64,000 bases of DNA, from assembly GCF_004801415.1 (NCBI RefSeq), contig NZ_SSNX01000001.1, forward strand, positions 372,001-436,000, written 5' to 3'. Shown piece by piece: positions 9,235 through 18,577 of the stretch. The position numbers and the translations under genes are program-made. Under the pieces are notes generated by a model. The model was not told the DNA's origin, made no database searches, and saw only the letters and a list, made by a program, of their open reading frames with translations. Source of the DNA: Deinococcus sp. KSM4-11 (GTDB lineage Bacteria; Deinococcota; Deinococci; Deinococcales; Deinococcaceae). Positions within the stretch are counted from its first letter, which is position 1. Every line of letters starts with the position of its first letter.

Positions 9235-9672
9235 GTGTCCACCGACTCCAGCCTGCCGCCCGCCCAGCTCGCCGCCCGGTCCGGCCTGAGCATCCCGACG
9301 CTGCACTACTACGAGCGCGAGGGCCTGATCCGCAGCGTGCGGACGGCTGGAAACCAGCGCCGGTACGCGCGGGAGACGCTGCGCCGCCTCGCCTTCATCC
9401 GCGCGGCCGTGAGGCTCGGGGTGCCGCTCGCCGATATCCGCGCCGCGCTCGACACGCTGCCTGAGGGCCGGACGCCCACCCCGGCCGACTGGGCGAACCT
9501 CTCCGCGCGCTGGCGGGTCCGGCTGGACGAGCAGATCGCCGCGCTTCAGCGGCTGCGCGATGACCTGAGCGGGTGTATCGCCTGCGGGTGCCTGTCGCTG
9601 GAGACGTGCGCGCTGCACAATCCGGACGACGGGTACGCGCGCGAGCATCCGGGCGGAAACAAACTCAGCTGA
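9235..9672 (+). CDS. soxR: Redox-sensitive transcriptional activator SoxR
   Basis: A 145-residue MerR-family regulator. The N-terminal winged helix begins AQLAARSGLSIPTLHYYEREGLI, followed by the dimerisation helix. The C-terminus carries the SoxR-specific [2Fe-2S] motif C-x2-C-x-C-x5-C, read as CIACGCLSLETC near residue 120, and LHNPDD. This distinguishes it from CueR, ZntR and other relatives. The GTG start at 9235 lies three bases after the palindromic operator, so SoxR probably controls its own gene as well as the divergent VOC operon. The last eight bases overlap the end of the convergent EamA gene (9665-9672). Confidence 0.95.
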   Translation: MSTDSSLPPAQLAARSGLSIPTLHYYEREGLIRSVRTAGNQRRYARETLRRLAFIRAAVRLGVPLADIRAALDTLPEGRTPTPADWANLSARWRVRLDEQIAALQRLRDDLSGCIACGCLSLETCALHNPDDGYAREHPGGNKLS

Positions 9673-10531
9673 TTTCGGGGTGGGCGGGGACGGTGGGGCG
9701 GCGTTCCGGCAGGAAGCTCAGTGCGATCAGGAGCAGGCCGCTCCACTGCACGGCGCTCAGGGTTCGGCCCTGGAGCAGGTCGGTCACGATGGCCGTGGCC
9801 GGACTCAGGCGCGTGAGCAGCGAGACCTGCACCGGCGACGAGTGCTGGATGCCCCGGAACCACAGGGCGTACGCCAGCGCGGTGGTGATCACGACCATGT
9901 AGGCCAGCAGCGGCCATTGCGCACCCGTGGGCATGGTCGGGACGCCCTCCGAGAGCAGCGCGACCGGCAGGAGCAGCAGACCGCCCCAGGTGAGCTGCCA
10001 CGCCGTGACCGACAGCATGGACGTGGCGGGCGGTGTGCCCCACGCGCTGCTCAGCAGGTACCCGCCGGAGGCCGCCACCACGCTGACCAGACCGGCGATC
10101 ACGCCCCAGGTGTCCAGACGCGCCCCCGGCCCGAGCACCAGCAGGGCCACCCCCAGGAGCCCCAGCAGCGCCGCCGTCAGCGTGTGCCGGGTAGGCCGCC
10201 GGCGCAGCGCGACCAGATTGAACACGATGATCAGCAGCGGCCCGACCGCGCCCAGGGTGGCGGCCACTCCGCCGCTCAGGCGGCTGGCGCTGAGAAAGAG
10301 CGTGGAAAAGAACAGCCCGAAATTCAGCGCCCCGAGCAGCAGACTCTTCCACCACCATGCGCCGCGCGGCAGGGCGCGCACGAGCAGCAGGAGCAGGAGT
10401 CCGGCCAGCAGGGCGCGCAGCATGGCCACCGTGACCGGCCCCAGCGGGTGCAGCTGCCCCAGCACGAGGTAGCTCGTCCCCCAGCTCAGCGGAGCCAGCG
10501 CCGCCAGGGTCAGTGGATCGGGACGCTTCAT
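9665..10531 (-). CDS. EamA/DMT-family transporter
   Basis: A 288-residue membrane protein with about ten transmembrane segments in two EamA halves (LSWGTSYLVLGQLHPLGPVTVAMLRALLAGLLLLLL, and later LAYMVVITTALAYALWFRGIQ, typical of the RhaT/YedA-like group). The substrate is unknown; efflux of small metabolites or drugs is usual. It is divergent from a MarR-family gene at 10594. The ATG (10531-10529) lies inside an AT-rich direct repeat that is the likely MarR operator, so its expression is probably repressed by that regulator. Its end overlaps the soxR end by eight bases. Confidence 0.9.
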   Translation of the reverse strand: MKRPDPLTLAALAPLSWGTSYLVLGQLHPLGPVTVAMLRALLAGLLLLLLVRALPRGAWWWKSLLLGALNFGLFFSTLFLSASRLSGGVAATLGAVGPLLIIVFNLVALRRRPTRHTLTAALLGLLGVALLVLGPGARLDTWGVIAGLVSVVAASGGYLLSSAWGTPPATSMLSVTAWQLTWGGLLLLPVALLSEGVPTMPTGAQWPLLAYMVVITTALAYALWFRGIQHSSPVQVSLLTRLSPATAIVTDLLQGRTLSAVQWSGLLLIALSFLPERRPTVPAHPEIS

Positions 10532-10556
10532 ATATAAAAACTTTACATATAAAATA
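10529..10556. promoter_or_regulatory. AT-rich direct repeats between EamA and marR genes
   Basis: CATATATAAAA (10529-10539) and CATATAAAATA (10546-10556) are spaced 17 bases start to start, in otherwise very GC-rich DNA. The first overlaps the start codon of the minus-strand transporter gene. They are a candidate operator and promoter for the transporter; binding by the adjacent MarR protein is inferred. Confidence 0.5.
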
Positions 10557-10593
10557 TTGTGAGGGCAAGCACCGACCTGGGTACACTCCGGGC

Positions 10594-11100
10594 ATGACGA
10601 CCCTGGCCCTGCTCGACCGCATCCGCCAGGACTGGCGGGAGCGGGAACCCGACCTGTCCACCGCGCCGATGCTCACCTTCATCACCCTCAGCCGGGCGCA
10701 GAGCCTGCTGGGGGACGCCGTCCGTGCCACCGCTGCCCGCGCCGGACTCACCTCCGGCACCCGTGACCTGTTGTTCACGCTGTACCGTTCCGCGCCCGAG
10801 GAGGGCCTTCCGGCCAGTGAACTCGCCGCACTGCTGGCCGTATCGCCCGCCACCATCACCGGGAGCACCGACCGACTGGAAGACCGTGGACTCCTCACCC
10901 GCACCCTTGACCCCGACGACCGCCGCTCCTGGCGCATCGCCCTGACCGACGCCGGACGCGACGTGATCCGCGCGCACCTCCCGGAGCATCTGGCCTTCGA
11001 GGAGAACCTGCTCGCCCCACTCACGCCTGCCGAGATCACGCAGCTCGAAACGCTGCTGCGGAAACTCATCGACCATGCCGAGACGAACGGGCTCGTCTGA
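10594..11100 (+). CDS. MarR-family transcriptional regulator
   Basis: A 168-residue winged-helix regulator. The segment ASELAALLAVSPATITGSTDRLEDRGLLTRTLDPDDRRSWRIALTDAGR (residues 75-125) shows the MarR recognition helix, wing and the conserved DxR residues. MarR proteins usually repress a divergent transporter and are released by a ligand, which fits the EamA gene on the other strand. ATG 10594 was chosen over 10513 because TACACT (10582-10587) lies six bases before it, the leaderless pattern. A start at 10513 would run through the divergent promoter. Confidence 0.92.
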   Translation: MTTLALLDRIRQDWREREPDLSTAPMLTFITLSRAQSLLGDAVRATAARAGLTSGTRDLLFTLYRSAPEEGLPASELAALLAVSPATITGSTDRLEDRGLLTRTLDPDDRRSWRIALTDAGRDVIRAHLPEHLAFEENLLAPLTPAEITQLETLLRKLIDHAETNGLV

Positions 11101-11108
11101 CGCGCTGT

Positions 11109-12296
11109 TCAGGAGGGAGGCGTATTCAGGGTCACCGTGAACTCCGCGCCGCCGCCCGGGTGGTTCCGGGCGTCCAGGGTGCCGCCCTGAGCCTCGGTCA
11201 GCGCGCGGGCGATGGCGAGGCCCAGGCCCGAACTGGCCCGCCCCTGCGGATCGCGCGTGCGGCTGGCATCCGCGCGGTAGAAGCGTTCGAAGGCGCGCGA
11301 TAGAGAATCCGGCGCGAAGCCGGGGCCGTGATCCCGCACCGTCAGCACAGCGCGGTCCCCCGAGGTCGCGGCACCCAGCTCCACTGCCCCCGGCGCGGCG
11401 TACCGCAGCGCATTGTCCAGCAGATTCTGGAGGGTCTGCCGCAGACGATCCGGGTCGGCCTGGACGGTCACGGCGGGGCCAGCCTGGACGCTCAGACTCA
11501 CGCCCGCCTCGGCGGCCCGCCGCGCGTGGGCGTCGGCCAGAGCGCGCAGCGTCTCGCCCGCGTTGACGGGTTGCAGGGCCAGGCTCAGCGCGCCCCCCTC
11601 GGCCAGCGACAGCAGGCGCAGGTCCGTCACCAGCCGCGCGAGCAGCAGCACCTCGCCGTGCAACCGTCCCAGGGCCGCGCCATTCAGCGGTTGCACACCG
11701 TCCTGCATGGCCTCGATCTCCGAGCGCATGACCGACAGCGGCGTCCGTAGATCGTGGGCGATATCGGCCACCAGCCCGCGCCGCCATGCCTCCTGCCGCG
11801 CCAGACTGACGGTGAGTTCGTTGAAGGCCAGGGTCAGGGCGCGCAGTTCGTCGTTCCTGGGCGGCACCGGGAGGGTCACGCCCCGTTCCCCCGCCTGCAG
11901 GCGTCCAGCGCCGTCGGCGAGGCGCAGCAGTGGAAGCGTGAGCTGCCGCGTGATCAGCGCCGCCACCACCGTCGAGAGCAGCGTGCTGACGATCGCTGCG
12001 CGGATCGCGCCGCCCATGATGGTGTGCCCCGCCTGCCGTACCAGCGCGTCCCAGTCGGCCGCCGTGAGTGTCACCGACGTCTCGGGCCGGAACTGCGCGA
12101 GCACCTGCATGGTCGTGCCCACCGTCATGCCGGTCGTGAGGATCACGGCCAGCAGCGCCGTCAGCGTGAAGGCCCGGCCCAGGCGGTTGCGCAGGCCCCA
12201 GCGGCGGCGTTTCCCGCGCGGGCGGCCCGGCCACCCCTCCAGGTGACGCAGCTGCACCCGGCGGCGTGCCCTCAAGCGTTCTTGCGTCTTTCCCAC
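11109..12296 (-). CDS. Membrane sensor histidine kinase (HAMP-HisKA-HATPase)
   Basis: A 395-residue kinase. A basic N-terminus precedes TM1 (about 43-65), a short periplasmic loop and TM2 (about 97-117), then HAMP (118-170) and HisKA with the phospho-acceptor in ADIAHDLRTP (His181). The HATPase_c domain shows the N box (NLLDNALRYA), G1 (DHGPGF) and G2 (SSGLGLAIA). The ~30-residue periplasmic part is too short for a large ligand domain. The GTG start at 12296 is two bases after the stop of the response regulator gene, with AAGG just upstream. The regulon is unknown. Confidence 0.92.
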   Translation of the reverse strand: MGKTQERLRARRRVQLRHLEGWPGRPRGKRRRWGLRNRLGRAFTLTALLAVILTTGMTVGTTMQVLAQFRPETSVTLTAADWDALVRQAGHTIMGGAIRAAIVSTLLSTVVAALITRQLTLPLLRLADGAGRLQAGERGVTLPVPPRNDELRALTLAFNELTVSLARQEAWRRGLVADIAHDLRTPLSVMRSEIEAMQDGVQPLNGAALGRLHGEVLLLARLVTDLRLLSLAEGGALSLALQPVNAGETLRALADAHARRAAEAGVSLSVQAGPAVTVQADPDRLRQTLQNLLDNALRYAAPGAVELGAATSGDRAVLTVRDHGPGFAPDSLSRAFERFYRADASRTRDPQGRASSGLGLAIARALTEAQGGTLDARNHPGGGAEFTVTLNTPPS

Positions 12297-12298
12297 CC

Positions 12299-12970
12299 TT
12301 AGCCCACCCGCAGGCGGTAGCCGACGCCCCGCACCGTGTCCAGCAGCGCCGCGTCGTCGCCGAACTTGCGCCGCAGGTTCTTCAAGTGGGCGTCCACCGT
12401 CCGCTCGTCCGTGCCGCGTTCCAGGCCGCCCAGGGCCGCCAGCAGTTCCGCCCGCGTACGCACCACGCCCGGCTCGCGGGCCAGCAGGGCCAGCACCCGA
12501 ACCTCGGCCACCGTCACGTCCAGGGCCTGCCCGCGCAGGGTCACGTCAAAGGCCGCCGTATCCACCATCAGCGGCCCGGCGTGCAGCGCCCCGGTGACCT
12601 CGGTCACGCCGCCCGCACGGCGAAGCACGGCCTTCACGCGCGCCACGACCTCGCGCGGACTGTACGGCTTCACCACGTAATCGTCGGCCCCGATCCCGAG
12701 GCCCAGCAGGCGATCCACCTCCTCGTCGCGTGCCGTCAGCATGATGATCGGCACTCCGGACTCTGCTCGCACGCGCCGCGCGACCTCCAGACCGTCGACC
12801 CCGGGAAGCATCAGATCGAGCAGGATCAGGGCCGGGCGGGCTGCGCGCCACAGTTCCAGCGCGCGGCGCCCGTCCCCGGCCCGTTCGGTGTGGAAGCCCT
12901 CGCGGCGCAGGTACACCTCCAGGATGTCGGCCAGCCGGGGTTCGTCTTCCACGATCAGGATGGTGCTCAT
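12299..12970 (-). CDS. OmpR-family response regulator
   Basis: A 223-residue two-domain regulator. The receiver domain has the acidic pocket (VEDE), phospho-acceptor Asp52 in LILLDLMLPG, the conserved Thr (MLTARD) and Lys (VVKPYS). The C-terminal winged helix (about 125-222) ends in RTVDAHLKNLRRKFG and VRGVGYRL, typical of OmpR/PhoB. It is translated just ahead of its kinase partner, two bases apart, so the pair is a complete two-component system. A SHOCT membrane protein gene lies 67 bases upstream on the same strand. Confidence 0.95.
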   Translation of the reverse strand: MSTILIVEDEPRLADILEVYLRREGFHTERAGDGRRALELWRAARPALILLDLMLPGVDGLEVARRVRAESGVPIIMLTARDEEVDRLLGLGIGADDYVVKPYSPREVVARVKAVLRRAGGVTEVTGALHAGPLMVDTAAFDVTLRGQALDVTVAEVRVLALLAREPGVVRTRAELLAALGGLERGTDERTVDAHLKNLRRKFGDDAALLDTVRGVGYRLRVG

Positions 12971-13037
12971 CGCCGTTCATTCTCCCCGAAGACGGGCGGT
13001 GAAACACTCCTCACCGCCCTTTACTGCTGAGATCCTG

Positions 13038-13484
13038 TCAGATCTTGAGATCGCCGTCAGAACCGGCGCGATCCGGGCTGGGCCGATCCGGGCGGGGTTC
13101 GCCACCCAAGGTGCGGCGCAGCGCCTCGTACTCGTCGGCATTGATCTCACCCTTGGCGTAGCGCTCCCGGGCGATGTGCAGCGCGGAATCGTTCACGAAG
13201 CGGTCGCGGTGGCGGCGCAGCCTGTCGCGCATATCGGCGGCCATCTCTTGGCCGTCCAGAGCGCTGCCCGGGCCGCCCGCCATGAACCGGCGGCCCATGA
13301 AGCGGCGACGTTTGAACAGCAGGAAGCCGCCGAGCAGCAGCAGCGGCAGCAGGAAGCCGGGGCCGTGGTGCTCGTGGTAGGGCCCATAGGCCATTGGGCC
13401 GTAGCCGTACGGCGTGGCCTGCATCGGAGCGTAGCTCTGCGCGGGCAGTGGGGTGGCGGCGGGGTTGTTGATGATGACGTCCAT
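13038..13484 (-). CDS. Membrane protein with C-terminal SHOCT domain
   Basis: A 148-residue protein. The N-terminus is rich in Pro, Tyr and Gly (residues 10-45), followed by one hydrophobic segment (GFLLPLLLLGGFLLF, about 46-60) and a basic RRRFMGRRF stop-transfer region. The C-terminus contains a SHOCT motif (ALHIARERYAKGEINADEYEALRRTL), a short domain linked to oligomerisation. ATG 13484 is chosen because AAAGGAG lies nine bases upstream; a TTG at 13490 is less likely. Being directly upstream of the two-component genes, it may share their transcript or signal. Confidence 0.85.
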   Translation of the reverse strand: MDVIINNPAATPLPAQSYAPMQATPYGYGPMAYGPYHEHHGPGFLLPLLLLGGFLLFKRRRFMGRRFMAGGPGSALDGQEMAADMRDRLRRHRDRFVNDSALHIARERYAKGEINADEYEALRRTLGGEPRPDRPSPDRAGSDGDLKI

Positions 13485-13490
13485 GTTCAA

Positions 13491-13846
13491 GTTCTCCTTT
13501 AATGTCCTGAGCGGGTGCAGGGGCCATCCCTGCCTGCACAGACCTTAGTTCCAGGGGCGTGAAGCGCAGGGGGAGCGCGTGTGAACGCCGTGTGAACGGG
13601 CACGCGATAGATGGTGTGAAGGGTTGGCCTTCCCAGGCCGCCGGTGAGGTCGATTCCCCGAGAGTGACCGGATTCACCGCTGTCGTGCGAGCTGGAAGAA
13701 TCCGACCGCCTGACAGTTCAGGCGGTCGGGTTCAGGCGAGTTGTAGGCGCCTACTCCAGCGTCAGGAGGGAGCACGTGGGTGGCCTGCTCTTCGACAGGT
13801 CAGCCCACGTGATCCCTTGGAGATCCTGGTGGCCGTCTTAGCCTGC
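13491..13846. other. Intergenic region with one strong hairpin
   Basis: No convincing gene is seen. The stretch holds the promoter side of the SHOCT gene and, at 13702-13729, the hairpin annotated separately. Frames on the plus strand here lack start signals and have shadow-like composition. Confidence 0.5.
13702..13729 (-). terminator. 12-bp perfect hairpin after the NHL-repeat gene
   Basis: CCGACCGCCTGA (13702-13713) pairs perfectly with TCAGGCGGTCGG (13718-13729) across a CAGT loop. In the minus direction it is followed by ATTCTT, so it is a plausible intrinsic terminator for the gene ending at 13847. Confidence 0.75.
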
Positions 13847-15042
13847 TCAGCGGATGCGGCGGATGGTCTGGCTGGTGCTGTCTGAGACGTACAGCCGCTT
13901 GCCGTAGTATGCGAGGCCCACCGGTTCGTCGAAGGTCGCGGCGTTGATGTTCCCGTCGGCGGCACCACTAATGCCGCACAGGCCAGCGGCGGTGCTCACG
14001 GTACCGTCCGCGATGATAAGGCGGATGCAGTGGTTGCCGGTGTCGGCCAAGTAGATCGTGCCGTTCTCGTCCACGGCGATGCCGCCCAGCCGGCCGAACA
14101 GCGCGGCCGCGCCCTTGCCGTCCTGGAAGCCGGTCTTGTCGGTCGTGCCGGCCACGGTGCTGACCTCGCCGGTCGGCGTGACCTTGCGCACCGTGCTGTA
14201 GTCCGTGACGTACAGGTTCTCCTGACGGTCCATTGCCAGGCCCACCGGGGAGCTGAAGCGGGCCGCGCCGCCTACCCCGTCGGTGTTGCCCGATTGCCCG
14301 GCGACCCCTGCGAGCGTGCTCACGGAATTGCCGTAGATGCGCCGCAGCGTGTAGTTGGAGGTGTCGGCCACGAACACCTCGCCGGTGCGGGTGTTGGCGA
14401 CGATGCCGCGCGGCCGGTTGAACTTCGCGCTGCTGACGGGGCCGTCGGCGGCGCCGCAACTGTACGGCCGGCCACGGTCACGGCCTTGCGGTTGCCGTTC
14501 AGCGGGTAGGACGTCAGCTTGCGCACCACGCAGCTGTCGTCCTCCGTCCAATACGCGTAGGCCTCGTAGGCCGGCGAGTCGTAGCCCACCGCGATGCCCT
14601 GCGGGGCGCGCACTTTGGCCGTGCTCCCGTCGCCGTCCACGCTGCCGCTCTGGCCGATGCCGATGGCCGTCCCCACAGGATTGTCGGCGTACCCCACCTG
14701 CGCGTAGCGGATGTTCTCGGTGAGTCCCGCGATGTACAGCAACACCTCGCCGTTCGTGGCGCCGGCCGCGCCGGTGGCGGCCAGACCGACCGGGTAGTTG
14801 AAGGTGGCGTCGCTGCCCTTACCATCCTGGCTTCCGCGCACGCCGACCTTCCCGGCAATGGTGTCCACAGTCGTGAAGGTCAGGGTTGGCGTGGGTTGGG
14901 GAATCGGGTTCGGCGTGGGCTTGGACGTGCCGCCGCCGCAGGCGGTCAGCATCACCAGCGACAGGACGGCCGCCGCCGTCGGAAGGCGGAGTGTGGTCAT
15001 GCTCTGCACAGCTTCGACACGCTGGTCTGCTCGTCTGATCAT
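13847..15042 (-). pseudogene. NHL-repeat lipoprotein gene with a frameshift near 14467
   Basis: Two overlapping frames together encode one lipoprotein of about 398 residues. The first (from 15042) has a signal peptide ending in the lipobox LTAC and then NHL-type beta-propeller repeats; after VTVAG near 14467 its sequence turns to Pro/Ser/Ala-rich shadow. The second frame picks up exactly there with PYSCGAADGPVSSAKFNRPRGI and continues four more repeats to a proper stop at 13847. The span of 1196 bases is one short of a multiple of three, so one base is missing in the GGCCGGCC stretch. ATG 15042 has GAGGGAG eight bases upstream; ATG 15000 is an alternative. Either a real disruption or a sequencing error. 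Confidence 0.82.
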
Positions 15043-15320
15043 GTGGGGTCTCCCTCATCTGGTGTGGTGAGCCTGCTCTGGCGGGCGGGATGGAAGCGGC
15101 CGACCTGATCTGCGGTGGATCGACCGGACTGCCCAGGGGATGTCGTGCATCGGGTCGTCATGGCTGTCGCTGCAATGTTCCCCCTTCTGGCATGAGCCTG
15201 AGGCCCGTCGGGTCACGCCGCAGTCAGGCGTTGCGGAGGTTGTGCCGGTGCGGTGCGTTCGGAAGGCCTAGGCCGGTTCATGCACGCGCGTTGCCTCCTA
15301 GAAAGCCCAGCTGCTGGAGA
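15043..15320. other. Intergenic region, no gene recognised
   Basis: This separates the divergent NHL-repeat and ribbon-helix-helix genes. An open frame at 15090-15362 has no start signal and shadow-like composition. The right edge leads into the AT-rich promoter at 15327-15354. Confidence 0.45.
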
Positions 15321-15326
15321 GCAGGG

Positions 15327-15354
15327 TATAGATATATTAATGTACAGATATACT
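15327..15354 (+). promoter_or_regulatory. Promoter with direct repeats before the RHH gene
   Basis: The near-identical 10-mers TATAGATATA (15327-15336) and TACAGATATA (15343-15352) are 16 bases apart, and the second merges into a good -10 box, TATACT (15349-15354). Direct repeats overlapping a promoter are the usual operators of ribbon-helix-helix proteins, so autoregulation by the next gene is inferred. Confidence 0.6.
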
Positions 15355-15371
15355 CGAGATGAGGTGTTCCC

Positions 15372-15653
15372 ATGACCGAACCTGATTCCAGACCGCAGAG
15401 TATCGAGCGCGTGCAGACCGGCATCCGCGTCGAAAAGCGACTCCTGAAGGTGCTCAAGGGCCTCGCCGAGTACCTCGACCTGAGTCTCAGCGACCTCGTT
15501 GAAGGCATGGCCCTGCATGCCCTGGACGGCAAGGCCGCCCTGACCAACCCGGACACGCTGAACCAGGTCGAGCGGCTGCGCGCCGTGTACGGCCTGACCC
15601 TGCGGGCCGAGGACAGCCATCGGCTCGTGGAGGACGCCCATGACGACCGGTGA
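15372..15653 (+). CDS. Ribbon-helix-helix type DNA-binding protein
   Basis: A 93-residue protein. Residues 13-50 (VQTGIRVEKRLLKVLKGLAEYLDLSLSDLVEGMALHAL) fit the ribbon-helix-helix pattern: a short beta strand followed by two helices. The rest (about 55-93) is polar. GAGG lies seven bases before the ATG. It overlaps the next gene by 14 bases, so the two are co-translated. RHH proteins serve as antitoxins or as operon repressors. The partner does not look like a known toxin, so a repressor controlling its own operon is the simpler reading. Confidence 0.78.
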   Translation: MTEPDSRPQSIERVQTGIRVEKRLLKVLKGLAEYLDLSLSDLVEGMALHALDGKAALTNPDTLNQVERLRAVYGLTLRAEDSHRLVEDAHDDR

Positions 15654-16023
15654 CTTCCAGATCGCTTTTGCTCAGGCCACCGCCCGGTTTGGCCACTTCG
15701 GGCACGCCGCGCACGTGTACGTCATCTGGACGCTGATACGGGAGCAGCCCGCGCTGTCCGCCCTGGCCGAGTTCCGCTCTGGCCTGCGGGTTCTCGCGAA
15801 CAGCCTGGGCCTGAGCGACAAGTACCACGAGACGCAGACCGTCGCGTGGACGCTGCTGGTACTGGAACGACTGGACAGGGATGAAAGCTGGGAGGCCTTC
15901 GAGGCGCGGAATCCAGATCTGTTCGATGCGGGCATGCTGGCCCACTACTACCCGCCCGAGGTGATCGACAGTGCAGGGGCGCGGGCGGGTTTCGTTGTGC
16001 CACTGCCCGTGGAGAAGCGGTAG
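15640..16023 (+). CDS. Conserved hypothetical protein with a His-rich motif
   Basis: A 127-residue, mainly helical protein. Conserved-looking features are HFGHAAHVYVIWTLI near residue 20 and KYHETQTVAWTLLVLER near 65: four histidines and a glutamate that could form a metal or catalytic site. This HxxH plus YHET pattern recalls a family of uncharacterised bacterial proteins; no activity is known to me. It overlaps the RHH gene by 14 bases, giving a two-gene unit. A toxin role is possible but not supported by any recognised toxin motif. Confidence 0.75.
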   Translation: MTTGDFQIAFAQATARFGHFGHAAHVYVIWTLIREQPALSALAEFRSGLRVLANSLGLSDKYHETQTVAWTLLVLERLDRDESWEAFEARNPDLFDAGMLAHYYPPEVIDSAGARAGFVVPLPVEKR

Positions 16024-16055
16024 AGGCGGCGAGACCCTACCCGTCGCCTCGCCCA

Positions 16056-16295
16056 TCAGGCAAGGGGATCGGCTCCGTCCGGTACAGACGTGGACGCCTG
16101 CTGGCCCATCTGGCCGTTCACTGTCCTGGTCAGAACGTGCCAGATGCGGCGCAGGAGCGGGGTGTGGGACACCCGATCCGCTGTGGAAGCGGCAAGCAGC
16201 CGAGCGTCGCGCGCTTCCCTGAGGAATTGAGCGTGCCGGGCCTGCGCGTGTTCGTACACCTGCCACCTGTTCCAGTCGCTGCCTATGAACTTCAT
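16056..16295 (-). CDS. Small hypothetical protein
   Basis: A 79-residue protein (begins [20 protein letters not shown]) that is basic and helical over the first 60 residues, with a polar tail. It has no signal peptide and no recognised family. The start at 16295 is supported by AAGGAG seven bases upstream; a longer frame to 16355 has no such signal. It is convergent with the His-motif gene and divergent from gatB. Confidence 0.65.
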   Translation of the reverse strand: MKFIGSDWNRWQVYEHAQARHAQFLREARDARLLAASTADRVSHTPLLRRIWHVLTRTVNGQMGQQASTSVPDGADPLA

Positions 16296-16498
16296 CACGT
16301 GCTCCTTCGCCGGTTCGCGGGCAGGCGGCAAGAGGTCGAAGGGGGGTAAGACCATCGTGCGGCATGTCCAGTTCTGGCGCGTGGGCCACGTGGCGCATCT
16401 GGCCGCTCAGCAAGATGGCCTGTGCACTGACAGGCGACGGGCCGCGTTCACCCACCGCCGTTGGCTGCGTTCACGTGACCGGCGCTATCCTGCTGCTC

Positions 16499-17922
<1,424 letters not shown>

Positions 17923-17926
<4 letters not shown>

Positions 17927-18567
17927 CGCCCACCTCGTGGCGCTCGGCGGCCCTGGCCTCCCTGTGGGCGCTGGTCGTGGCGACCTTCGGGCTGGCCGCG
18001 TACTCGCTGTGGCGGGCCGGGACGCTCGACGCTGTGGCGGTGCTCGAGGCCCTGCGTTCCATGCTGGCGGGCCTGATTCTGGTGTGGTGGACGCAGGTGT
18101 TCACCCGTTACACCGCCGAGGAGGCCGTGCCCGACACCGACGGCGTCCTGCGCGCCCTGCGCGTGGGGCTGCCATGGCTAACCTCGCTGCGCCTGTCGAT
18201 GTGGTTGCTGCTGCTGCTGTCCCTCGCCTCCGGCCTGGCCGAGACAGCCAGTCCGGTCGCGGTGACGGCCCTGGTCACGATCAGCGGGGCGTTCATCTTC
18301 GCGAAGAACGCCGTGTTCGGCACCCTGGCCCGCTGGGCGGTCACGCCGAACGAGGCGCTCGGTCGAGTGCGCCTCGCGCAGTGGCTGAATGCCGCCGCCG
18401 CGCTGAGCCTCGCGCTGGGTGTGGTGAACGTGGTGCCCATCGCGGGACTGTCCGGCGGCGACTCGCTGGACGTGACCAGCATGGTCGTCTACGGCCTGCA
18501 CGCCCTGCTGGACACGGCCGCCATGCTGCTCTCGCTCCGGGCCGTGCCGCCACCGATGGCCCCCTGA
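17923..18567 (+). CDS. Multi-pass membrane protein of unknown function
   Basis: A 214-residue protein with about five or six hydrophobic segments (roughly 10-30, 45-62, 88-110, 118-135, 150-172, 185-205). A conserved-looking [13 protein letters not shown] loop follows the second segment. No transporter or enzyme family is recognised. The GTG start overlaps the gatB stop by four bases (GTGA), so translation is coupled, although no functional link to GatB is evident. It is convergent with the antiporter gene 10 bases away. Confidence 0.75.
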
Positions 18568-18577
18568 CGCCCACCCG

